In this document: positions 51,874 to 59,237 of the stretch, piece after piece
Position numbering within the stretch: position 1 is the stretch's first letter
How the letters are laid out: the number at the start of each line of letters is the position of its first letter
Assembly (NCBI GenBank): GCA_016782865.1
Contig: JADHXR010000020.1
Location: 1 to 62,568 of the forward strand
Origin: Phycisphaerae bacterium
GTDB lineage: Bacteria > Planctomycetota > Phycisphaerae > Sedimentisphaerales > Anaerobacaceae
Direction of reading: 5' to 3'
Length of the DNA: 62,568 bases
Made by a program: the position numbers and the translations under genes
The notes under the pieces: model-generated
Database searches by the model: none
Told to the model about the DNA's origin: nothing
The model's input: only the letters and a program-made list of their open reading frames with translations

Positions 51874-54800
51874 ATGGCCAAACCAAGACGACTGCTCTGG
51901 TCGGCACAACGAGAATGTAAAGACCAAAGATCAGAAATCAAAATTGCGGAATCGCCGCTTCGCGGCGATGACTTCCTTTCCCGGTGCGCCGGGATTGCAT
52001 TTTGCATTTTGATTTTTGCTTTTCTTTTGTCAATGCTTGTGCCTGTCTCGGCGCAGAACGCCATGCCCAACTCAAGCAGGGAATGTGCCATCTGCCACAT
52101 TCGATGGGTAGATGCCCTGGTGAGGAACGGTCCGCGAGAGGACCTCATGGAGAAAGTCCTCGATCGCCAGGCCGGCAGCGGGGACATGTGCCTTTCGTGC
52201 CACGACGGTTCGGTAGTCGATTCACGCTTCAAGGTCTGGTCGACCCGCCACCACACCACCGATTCGGTGCCTTCGCCCGCAGTGACGATCCCGACAGATA
52301 CGTTCCCGCTGGATGAGCAGGGTCGCATGACATGTGCAACATGCCACACAGCGCACGCAGTGCCCGAGAGTTCCGATCTGAAGACCGTGATTTTCCTGCG
52401 CCAGCCCAACGTTGACTCTTCGCTCTGTCTGGCCTGCCATCCCGAACACGCTGCGAAAAACGCCTTCCAGCATCCCCTGGGCCGTGCGGAGGACCCGGTG
52501 CCGCAGGTGATCCTGGATGCCGGAGGCAAGACTTCAGCGGACGGCCACATGGTTTTCTGCCAGACCTGTCATGAACCGCACGGAGCAACGAATACCGCGA
52601 TGCTCGTCCTGCCTGCCTCCAAGCTCTGCATCGCCTGCCACACGGACAAGGCCCCCGAAACCAAGCCCGCGGCCGGCGCGCCGGTACACAGCATCGGTCA
52701 TACATATCCAGGCTTCCAGCCGCCGGCAACTCTGTTCGAAGAGAAGGCAACTTTTGGCCCGAACGGCGAGCTTGGCTGTCTCTCATGCCATCGCCTGCAC
52801 GACGCGTCGGGCGCCAGACCCCTGCTAATTCGAAAGAACGAGGACAGCTCGCTTTGCATCGAGTGCCATAAAGAAGAAGAGAAGGTCATCAATTCCCGCC
52901 ACGATCTTCGCCTCAGTTCCCCCCAAACCGTCAACGCAAGCGGTCAGAAGCCCTCAGCAAGCGGCCCCTGCGGTTCATGTCACCGCGTCCACGGCTGGGC
53001 GCGCGATGTCCCGGAGACTAACCGCCCCCACAGCTCCGGATGCATGGAGTGTCATAACACCGGCGGACCGGGATCGCACAACCGGCCCTATGTCGATGCT
53101 CACCCCGTTGGGGCAGCTCTGTCACAAGACATGTCGACCACTCTGCCTCTGGACTCAGCCACAGGGAGCATCGGCTGTCTGACTTGTCACGACCCTCACT
53201 ACCCCCGCGCATCTGAAGTCGGGGTCGAAGAGGCCGATTCGCAGGTTCCGGCACCGCGATCGTTCCTGCGACACGAGGGCTCGCAACTGTGCGTTCTATG
53301 CCACGACAAGATCGGCCAGTCACATCGGGCGCCGCACGACCCCGCAAAGTTCGCGCCGGCCGTGCGCGAAGAGCTTGCCCTGCATCACTCGGTGGGCCCC
53401 TGCCGGGTGTGCCACACAACCCACAATGCTCAAGGCCCTCACCTCTGGACGCAAAAACCCATTGCCGATGTCCAATTGCCGATTGCCAATTCTGCAATTG
53501 GAAATCGAAAACCTGTCCTGAGCGAAGCCGAAGGATCGGAAATCGAAAATATATTTCTCATCCCGAACCTCTGCGGCGCCTGCCACCAGGACAAGCTGGG
53601 CGTAAGGAATTCCGTGCATGACCCCGGAACAAACGAGTGGGCAAGGGAACTTGGTTTCACATCCAGGGGCTCTTGCCTCGACTGTCATCCGGTCCACGGT
53701 GAGAATGAGAAGGAGAGCATCTGGGCTTCTCTTGCCGAGCACGACACTCCGGCACAGACTTGCGAGGACTGCCATCGACCCGGTGGACCGGGTAAGGTCA
53801 TGGAAACACCGCACATGGGTAAGAAAGTAATTTCCGATTTCCGATTGCCGATTGCCAATCCCGGCGCGCCGGGATCGAAAATCGAAAATGTATTGAAGCT
53901 GAGCGATGACAGGCGAATACTCTGCACAACCTGCCACGACATCCACCAGGGACCCCAAAGCTCTAAATTGCTCAGGACCACCGTTGGCGAGCTCTGTGGC
54001 CTCTGCCACCAGGACAAGCTGGAAATACAGGATTCCGCACACGATCCCGGAACAAACGAGTGGGCAGACAAGCTCGGCTTCGTCTCCCAAGGCTCCTGCG
54101 TCGATTGCCACCGAATCCATGGCCCCGCACGACAAGGCGGCATCTGGGAATTCATCCCGAGCCAGGACACGCAAACGCAGCTTTGCCAAACCTGCCACCG
54201 GGCCGGAGCGCCAGGCAAACCGATCGAAACGCCACATGTGGGAAAGACGCTCGCAAACGACTCTGAGATTCTTCCGCTAAGCGACCAGAAGCGGATCCTG
54301 TGCACATCCTGCCATGACATACACCAGAAGGTGCAAGGCCCGAAGCTCAGAGCCTCGCGGCAGGATTCGAGCCTCTGCCTGGCTTGCCACTCAGAATTCG
54401 GCGGGCTCCTCTACACTCGGCATGATCTGAGGACTTCGGCACCGGCGGTGCGTAACGTGCGGGACGAAACAGCCGGCGAATCCGGCCCTTGCAGCTCTTG
54501 TCACACGGTACACCGCAATTCGCGAGGAGGTGGATTCTGGGCACAAGGCTCAATGTCCAAGAGGGACTTCGGCCATACGCTCTGCACATGCTGTCACCGC
54601 GAGGGTCAGTGCGGGGCCAAACACATCCCGACGCACACGGACCATCCCGATGTTCCTCTGCTGAACCGCACTCAGCCCGGTCAGCCGGGTCACATGCCAA
54701 CCTTTGATGTTCGCTGTGAACCGTCGCCACAAGGAGTCATCTCCTGTCTGACATGCCACGAGCCGCACGCAGGTCCCTCAACTCCGGAAGCAAGGACCGG

Positions 54801-54969
54801 GGCATCCGAGCCCCGCAACAAGTTCCTCAGGCCCGCCGAGCACCGACAACTTTGTGCCGATTGCCACGGAATCGAGGCTCTCTGGCGCTTCCTCTACTAC
54901 CACAAGGACCAGCGTAACCCCCACCCCGAGCGCGAAATGAACCCGCTCTCGGTCGATACGAAACCCTGA
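51874..54969 (+). CDS. 26-heme c-type cytochrome with internal tandem duplication
   Basis: A 1031-residue exported cytochrome. Counting by eye gives 26 CxxCH motifs spread over the whole length, many in doubled-CXXCH units such as CLTCHDPHYP and CTTCHDIHQG. A hydrophobic leader (GIAFCILIFAFLLSMLVPVSA) lies about 50 residues after the ATG at 51874, encoded by an AT-rich repeat-like stretch. Two consecutive modules are near-duplicates: CGACHQDKL...CTTCHDIHQG (about 53570-53955) and CGLCHQDKL...CTSCHDIHQ (about 53995-54325). The first carries an extra stretch (VISDFRLPIANPGAPGSKIE) absent from the second. It ends the operon. A long multiheme of this type suits electron export or storage outside the inner membrane. 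Confidence 0.9.
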   Translation: MAKPRRLLWSAQRECKDQRSEIKIAESPLRGDDFLSRCAGIAFCILIFAFLLSMLVPVSAQNAMPNSSRECAICHIRWVDALVRNGPREDLMEKVLDRQAGSGDMCLSCHDGSVVDSRFKVWSTRHHTTDSVPSPAVTIPTDTFPLDEQGRMTCATCHTAHAVPESSDLKTVIFLRQPNVDSSLCLACHPEHAAKNAFQHPLGRAEDPVPQVILDAGGKTSADGHMVFCQTCHEPHGATNTAMLVLPASKLCIACHTDKAPETKPAAGAPVHSIGHTYPGFQPPATLFEEKATFGPNGELGCLSCHRLHDASGARPLLIRKNEDSSLCIECHKEEEKVINSRHDLRLSSPQTVNASGQKPSASGPCGSCHRVHGWARDVPETNRPHSSGCMECHNTGGPGSHNRPYVDAHPVGAALSQDMSTTLPLDSATGSIGCLTCHDPHYPRASEVGVEEADSQVPAPRSFLRHEGSQLCVLCHDKIGQSHRAPHDPAKFAPAVREELALHHSVGPCRVCHTTHNAQGPHLWTQKPIADVQLPIANSAIGNRKPVLSEAEGSEIENIFLIPNLCGACHQDKLGVRNSVHDPGTNEWARELGFTSRGSCLDCHPVHGENEKESIWASLAEHDTPAQTCEDCHRPGGPGKVMETPHMGKKVISDFRLPIANPGAPGSKIENVLKLSDDRRILCTTCHDIHQGPQSSKLLRTTVGELCGLCHQDKLEIQDSAHDPGTNEWADKLGFVSQGSCVDCHRIHGPARQGGIWEFIPSQDTQTQLCQTCHRAGAPGKPIETPHVGKTLANDSEILPLSDQKRILCTSCHDIHQKVQGPKLRASRQDSSLCLACHSEFGGLLYTRHDLRTSAPAVRNVRDETAGESGPCSSCHTVHRNSRGGGFWAQGSMSKRDFGHTLCTCCHREGQCGAKHIPTHTDHPDVPLLNRTQPGQPGHMPTFDVRCEPSPQGVISCLTCHEPHAGPSTPEARTGASEPRNKFLRPAEHRQLCADCHGIEALWRFLYYHKDQRNPHPEREMNPLSVDTKP
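53455..53560 (+). repeat. dispersed repeat inserted in frame in the 26-heme cytochrome (insert 1)
   Basis: This stretch translates as PIADVQLPIANSAIGN, then RKPVLSEAEGSEIEN, between heme motifs 13 and 14. Its DNA is the same low-complexity family found between genes: ATTGCCGATGTCCAATTGCC at 53461 matches the reverse strand of 46675-46715 with only a few differences, and CTGTCCTGAGCGAAGCCGAAGGA matches 43175-43200 and related sites. Confidence 0.8.
53826..53893 (+). repeat. dispersed repeat inserted in frame in the 26-heme cytochrome (insert 2)
   Basis: Translates as VISDFRLPIANPGAPGSKIE inside the first of two duplicated modules. The second module reads TPHVGKTLANDSEILPLSDQ at the matching place without it. 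The DNA contains CCCGGCGCGCCGGGAT (53860-53875), which also appears as CCCGGTGCGCCGGGAT at 51980-51995 near this gene's start. Confidence 0.8.
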
Positions 54970-55088
54970 GCCCCGCGCCCCACCAATTTGCAGTATGCCA
55001 GTCTCTTGCCTGTCATCGCTGAAAACACCAAAGTTTTCCTGCAATTTTCTTGCAACAGGTGTTTGTCTGATGTAAATTACGCCGTGTT

Positions 55089-55116
55089 TTGTCGCAGCGT
55101 GTTTTGATCTTATGTT
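55089..55116 (+). promoter_or_regulatory. candidate promoter of tRNA-Phe
   Basis: TTGTCG (55089-55094) and TATGTT (55111-55116) with a 16-base spacer lie about 18 bases before the tRNA 5' end. An alternative pair, TTGCAA...TAAATT, lies a little upstream. Confidence 0.45.
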
Positions 55117-55133
55117 TGGATCAACGCTTTAGA

Positions 55134-55206
<73 letters not shown>

Positions 55207-55326
55207 TTCATAAACGCGGTTTTTCGAGAGAGTCCAAAAAAAACTTGTCCGGTGCTTGTCTTCTTGAGATATGGCCGGATTCACGTACCTGTCAAGCGGG
55301 TTTTTGAACGACGTTTGGACGGTGAG

Positions 55327-55533
55327 TCAAAGGAATAATTCTTTCAGCCTTGCCGTGTTGTCCTTCATGTCATTAGGTAATCCTTGAAAAGAGACTTTGC
55401 CGAGCTTGAGAACGTTGACCTTAGTGCATATATCGAGGGCTTGATGGACCTTCTGTTCGACCCACAAGACGCTCACTCCGGTATCACGGTTGATAGTTTT
55501 GATTGTCTCAAAGACACTTTTCACGATATCCGG
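55327..55533 (-). pseudogene. 3' fragment of a LivF-like branched-chain amino acid ABC transporter ATPase
   Basis: The minus strand reads PDIVKSVFETIKTINRDTG, then SVLWVEQKVHQALDICTKV and VLKLGKVSFQGLPNDM, ending AARLKELFL-like (TARLKELFL). This is the C-terminal end of a LivF ATPase (LLVEQN...ALEIADR...VLENGRI type) with nothing of the Walker A or signature region. The fragment starts abruptly at about 55533, where it meets an oppositely oriented integrase fragment. The rest of the transporter is not in the window. Confidence 0.8.
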
Positions 55534-55725
55534 AGGACAGCCATAACCATGTGGTTTGCAAATGGTATGAGTGAGCATGATGTGATGGTCCTCGCAGGTC
55601 ATGCAAGTTTTGCAGCAACCCACGAGTCCTACCTTGCTGTGGCCGATGACTTGATCAGCCGTGCAAGGGCTGCAACTGCCCAGGGGCTGCGCCAATTGGT
55701 ACACTTTGGTACGCCCCGCATTTGA
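55516..55725 (+). pseudogene. 3' fragment of a tyrosine recombinase (phage integrase)
   Basis: The plus strand reads TFHDIRRTAITMWFANGMSE, then VMVLAGHASFAATHESYLAV, and ends with AQGLRQLVHFG. These are the C-terminal HxxR, GH and catalytic Tyr elements of a tyrosine recombinase, without the preceding domain. It lies between tRNA-Phe and tRNA-Met, as expected for the remnant of an island that used a tRNA gene for integration. Its 5' side overlaps the LivF fragment at 55516-55533. Confidence 0.8.
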
Positions 55726-55737
55726 GGTAAAAAAACA

Positions 55738-55767
55738 TTGACAGCACGTGCAAGAAGTTGTTATGCT
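55738..55767 (+). promoter_or_regulatory. promoter of tRNA-Met (and probably tRNA-Glu)
   Basis: TTGACA (55738-55743) and TATGCT (55762-55767) with an 18-base spacer, 20 bases before the tRNA-Met 5' end. The -35 box is a perfect consensus. Confidence 0.75.
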
Positions 55768-55786
55768 CCCAAGCTTTAGAAATTGT

Positions 55787-55860
55787 GGCGGCGTAGCTCA
55801 GCTGGTTAGAGCATGGGATTCATAAGCCCAGGGTCGTTGGTTCGAATCCAACCGCCGCTA
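55787..55860 (+). tRNA. tRNA-Met (CAT)
   Basis: Cloverleaf with acceptor GGCGGCG/CGCCGCT (one G-T pair), D-arm GCTC-AGCTGGTTA-GAGC, anticodon loop TTCATAA (CAT) and T-arm GTTGG-TTCGAAT-CCAAC. It lacks the C1-A72 mismatch of initiators, so it is an elongator tRNA-Met or a tRNA-Ile2 with a modified C. CCA is not encoded. Confidence 0.93.
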
Positions 55861-55899
55861 TTGAATTGAAAATCCAGATAAGATACGGCAAAGCAACTT

Positions 55900-55972
55900 G
55901 CCCCCTTCGTCTAGTGGCCTAGGATATCAGGTTCTCATCCTGGAGACAGGGGTTCGACTCCCCTAGGGGGTA
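55900..55972 (+). tRNA. tRNA-Glu (CTC)
   Basis: Cloverleaf: acceptor GCCCCCT/AGGGGGT, anticodon arm TCAGG-TTCTCAT-CCTGG with anticodon CTC, and T-arm AGGGG-TTCGACT-CCCCT. It follows tRNA-Met by 39 bases and is closed by a strong terminator. Confidence 0.95.
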
Positions 55973-55981
55973 TTCTTTTTT

Positions 55982-56021
55982 CAGCCAAGATTGCGGTTTT
56001 GATCGCGTCTTGGCTGTTTTT
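55982..56021 (+). terminator. rho-independent terminator after the tRNA genes
   Basis: A perfect nine-base stem, CAGCCAAGA (55982-55990) with TCTTGGCTG (56008-56016), followed by TTTTT. It ends the tRNA-Met/tRNA-Glu transcript. Confidence 0.9.
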
Positions 56022-56136
56022 GTGTCTACGGTTGTCTACTGAAATCTCTTGTTGACAAACGCTTGAAGCTTTGTTCGAATTGTACCTATGGAGTTGGAAG
56101 AAGGCAAACTACTCCTGGAAAAAAGGACGCGATAAA

Positions 56137-57324
56137 ATGAGTACGCAAGACGAGAAATACATGCAGATGGCGTTGACGCTGGCCCGGCGAGGTATCAGCT
56201 CGGTGGAGCCGAATCCTGTGGTGGGAGCCATTATCACAAAGGGCAGTCATATCATTGGCAAAGGCTGGCACAAAAAGTTCGGGGGCCCGCATGCGGAAAT
56301 AAACGCGATGGAAGATTGCCAGAGCATAGGCGTAAAGCCGCGCGGGGGTACGATGTACGTTACGCTCGAGCCGTGCTCTCATCAGGGCAAGACCGGCCCG
56401 TGTACCGAGGCGATCATATCCGCGGGGCTGGCCAAGGTTTTTGTCGCCATGACCGACCCGTCCGAGCACGCCGGCGGCAAGGGCATCGAGCAATTGCGCC
56501 AGGCGGGCATAGAAATCGAGACCGGCCTCTGCGAGGCCGAGGCGAGACTGCTCAACGCCCCCTTCGTCAGATTTGCTATCACCGGCAGGTGCTGGGTCAC
56601 CCTGAAATGGGCGCAAACCATCGACGGCAAAGTTGCCTGGGCCGACCGAACCGCCGAACAAAGGTGGATTTCCAACGAATCGAGCAGGAGAGACGTACAC
56701 AAATTACGCCGGCGCGTGCAAGCCATATTGGTGGGCATCAATACGGTGATCGCCGACGACCCGCTGTTGACAGCCCGACCGAGCAAAGGCAAGAAGGCAA
56801 CCAGAATCGTAATGGACAACTCTCTCAGAATCCCGCCGGATTGTCAGCTTGTTAAGACGGCCGCCAAAAGTCCCGTAGTGATCTTCACAAGGCGGGAATC
56901 GGCCCGGGAGAATTCCCAACTGGCCCAGGAGCTGACCGGCAAAGGAGTAGAGCTGCTTGCCTACCCGGATACACAAGGTGGCTCCAACCTCCATTTTCTG
57001 CTCGATGAGTTGAGCAATCGCGGCGTCACGCAGTTGCTCGTCGAGGGCGGACCGAGCATCTTGACATCGTTTTTGAAAGAGGATCTCGCCGACGAGATCG
57101 TTGTTTACGTCGCACCGAAGATACTCGGCAGCCGGGGTAGTGCGGGCATAACCGGACCGATGGCGGCATTGCCGGAAGCCGTCGGTTTGCAGAACGCCGA
57201 TGTCACGAACTTCGGCGATGATGCCCGCCTCAGCGGTCTGACCGAGAAAGCGATACGCGATATCTCAAACCATCCCGGCAAAAACGCCGATCTCTGCGCA
57301 GTTTCGGAATCGGTCTATGGATAA
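56137..57324 (+). CDS. ribD: bifunctional pyrimidine deaminase/reductase of riboflavin synthesis
   Basis: A 395-residue RibD. The N-terminal deaminase (about 1-145) has the zinc ligands HAEINAME near residue 52 and PCSHQGKTGPCTEAI near 78-92. The C-terminal reductase domain (about 150-360) starts RFAITGRCWVTLKWAQTIDG and contains RVQAILVGINTVIADDPLLTAR and LLVEGGPSILTSFL. It converts 2,5-diamino-6-ribosylamino-pyrimidinone 5'-phosphate through deamination and side-chain reduction. The ATG at 56137 fits the family start; an upstream ATG is unlikely. The stop overlaps the next gene's start by eight bases. The other rib genes are not in the window. Confidence 0.95.
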   Translation: MSTQDEKYMQMALTLARRGISSVEPNPVVGAIITKGSHIIGKGWHKKFGGPHAEINAMEDCQSIGVKPRGGTMYVTLEPCSHQGKTGPCTEAIISAGLAKVFVAMTDPSEHAGGKGIEQLRQAGIEIETGLCEAEARLLNAPFVRFAITGRCWVTLKWAQTIDGKVAWADRTAEQRWISNESSRRDVHKLRRRVQAILVGINTVIADDPLLTARPSKGKKATRIVMDNSLRIPPDCQLVKTAAKSPVVIFTRRESARENSQLAQELTGKGVELLAYPDTQGGSNLHFLLDELSNRGVTQLLVEGGPSILTSFLKEDLADEIVVYVAPKILGSRGSAGITGPMAALPEAVGLQNADVTNFGDDARLSGLTEKAIRDISNHPGKNADLCAVSESVYG

Positions 57325-58348
57325 GAGGCACGTCGTCAGGCTGGTGATCGAAGGACACAAGGTGCCCTATGTGCCGTGGCATTGTGGCTTTACCGTGGAA
57401 GCCGCCGCCAAATTGCGAGAGCATTTTGGCCAAGACGATCTCGATCAGGCCATAGACAACCATTTCGTCAAGCTGGGCAGTGACATCGGCTTTTTCTGCG
57501 ACCTCGGCAACGATCGCTTCCGTGACGTCTTCGGCGTCGTTTGGGACCGGAGCGTGGACAAGGATATCGGCATCGTCGAGGGAAGGATTTTGCCCGAGCC
57601 CACCCTCTACGGATATGATTTTCCCGATCCTCTCGACAAACGTTTTTTCGACCGGATCCCTGAAAAGATTTCCAGATACGCCGACTGTTTCCGCGTTTTC
57701 AAGATTGGGTTCTCGCTTTACGAGCGGGCCTGGACGCTGCGCGGCATGGAAAACCTGATGATGGATTTCCTGGATGAGCCTGATTTTGTGCGCCGTTTGC
57801 TGCGCTCGATAGCCGACTACAACATCGCACAGATCACCGAGGCTTTGAAATACGATATAGACGCAGTTTATCTCGGGGACGACTGGGGCCAGCAGAGTGG
57901 CCTGCAGATGGGACCGCGAATCTGGCGGCAGTTCATTGGGCCCGAATTGCAACGGATGTACTCGCACATTCGCGGCGCGGGCAAGTTCGTCTTGATCCAT
58001 TCGTGCGGCAAGGTGGATGAGCTGTTCGACGATTTGATCGTAATCGGGCTCAATTGCTTCAACCCGTTTCAGCCCGAGGTCATGGACGTTTTCGATCTCA
58101 TGAGAAGGTATAGCGGGCGGCTCGCCTTTCACGGCGGACTGTCCACGCAGCAAACTCTGCCGTACGGCTCGGTCGAGGACGTCAAGCTTGAAACAAGCAG
58201 GCTTTTGAAGGCCGGCGCCGACGGCGGATACATCTTCTCCCCGGCACACTCGGTTGAGGGCGATGTCCCGCTGGAGAACATGCTGGCCTTCATTGACATG
58301 CTGAACGGCCAGACCGGCTACAAGAATTTGAAATCTGAAATCCTTTGA
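57317..58348 (+). CDS. uroporphyrinogen-decarboxylase-like (UroD) methyltransferase
   Basis: A 343-residue UroD-superfamily barrel. It lacks the usual heme-pathway context and resembles the methyltransferases that transfer methyl groups to corrinoid proteins: YVPWHCGFTVEAAAKLREHF at the N-terminus, YDIDAVYLGDDWGQQSG near residue 185, FVLIHSCGKVDELFDDLIVIG near 225 with a Cys that could bind Zn, and AFHGGLSTQQTLPYGS near 272. Canonical HemE signatures are absent. The start overlaps the ribD stop (eight bases). The corrinoid protein at 2194-2820 is a possible partner. Likely demethylation of a methoxylated or methylamine-like compound; substrate unknown. Confidence 0.85.
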   Translation: MDKRHVVRLVIEGHKVPYVPWHCGFTVEAAAKLREHFGQDDLDQAIDNHFVKLGSDIGFFCDLGNDRFRDVFGVVWDRSVDKDIGIVEGRILPEPTLYGYDFPDPLDKRFFDRIPEKISRYADCFRVFKIGFSLYERAWTLRGMENLMMDFLDEPDFVRRLLRSIADYNIAQITEALKYDIDAVYLGDDWGQQSGLQMGPRIWRQFIGPELQRMYSHIRGAGKFVLIHSCGKVDELFDDLIVIGLNCFNPFQPEVMDVFDLMRRYSGRLAFHGGLSTQQTLPYGSVEDVKLETSRLLKAGADGGYIFSPAHSVEGDVPLENMLAFIDMLNGQTGYKNLKSEIL

Positions 58349-58369
58349 CGCAGAGAGGATTATACACAA

Positions 58370-59167
58370 GTGCAAAGAATAGTCTTTGCAGATTCCTGGT
58401 CCGAGTTTTTTGCCGAAGCCGGTCTCAGGTCGTTCGACGATTTCTTCGAGCACCTGGCGGCCGAGGCGATAGGTGCGAACAATAAACGCAGCGTCGTGAC
58501 ATTCAACCTGGGTTCGGGCTCGCATGGAAAGAAGTTCTTCATGAAACGTTTCTTACGTCCCCACTTCAAAGACATATTCTCAGCCCGGCGAAACGTCGGC
58601 GAATCCTGCTCCCAGGGCCGGTACGAATGGGAAAATGCCAGGCTCCTTCTCGACAACGGCATCGAAACGTACAGGCCCGTCTGCTACGGCGAAGAAACCA
58701 AGTGGGGCATCGAGACCAAATCCTTCGTTGTCACCGAAGAGCTGCGGTCGGAGTGTCTGAGCGATTTTGTCCGGGAGAAATGGCACACTCTGGAGCGATC
58801 GCAACAGGAAAAGATCGTCGCCGGTCTGGGCGCGTTCGTTCGCAGGATACATGCCTTGAATGTAAGCCTGCCCGACCTGTACGTATACCACATATACGTC
58901 ACCGAGAGCGCAGCCGGCGAGTACGATTTTGCAGTCATAGATTTGCATCGTATGTCACGTGACGTTACGAACAGGAATAAGAAGTCAAAGAACCTCGGCA
59001 GGCTGCACCACAGCATGCTTGATGACTACTTCGATGACGAACTAAAGCAATTGCTCGTCAAATCATATGCAGCCGACAGTCGGGAAAGCGACGTCACTAC
59101 CCTTGTCGCTCGGGTTGAAAGGCTCTCGGCTGTAGTCTCTGCCAAACGCAGGAAGAAAGGGTACTAG
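58370..59167 (+). CDS. lipopolysaccharide-kinase-like protein (WaaP/Kdo kinase family)
   Basis: A 265-residue protein with a small-molecule-kinase fold: KKFFMKRFLRPHFKDIFS near residue 52 supplies the ATP-binding Lys, YEWENARLLLDNGIETYRP near 85 resembles the WaaP alpha-C region, LPDLYVYHIYV near 165 replaces the catalytic loop, and DFAVIDLHRMSRD near 183 is the metal-binding motif (DLHR) of this family. It starts at a GTG preceded by GAGAGG. It is separated from the UroD gene by about 20 bases. Such kinases phosphorylate heptose or Kdo in lipid A cores. A planctomycete envelope substrate is inferred only. Confidence 0.83.
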   Translation: MQRIVFADSWSEFFAEAGLRSFDDFFEHLAAEAIGANNKRSVVTFNLGSGSHGKKFFMKRFLRPHFKDIFSARRNVGESCSQGRYEWENARLLLDNGIETYRPVCYGEETKWGIETKSFVVTEELRSECLSDFVREKWHTLERSQQEKIVAGLGAFVRRIHALNVSLPDLYVYHIYVTESAAGEYDFAVIDLHRMSRDVTNRNKKSKNLGRLHHSMLDDYFDDELKQLLVKSYAADSRESDVTTLVARVERLSAVVSAKRRKKGY

Positions 59168-59237
59168 ATGCTCGATTCTGGATACTTGATACTCGTCGTC
59201 GAGCGGATTTCGAGAATCCTGAATCGAGAATCGAGTC

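Noticed and set aside
50991-52550. A 519-codon minus-strand frame opposite the NHL and 26-heme genes
   Set aside because: It spans two real plus-strand genes and shows no family features.
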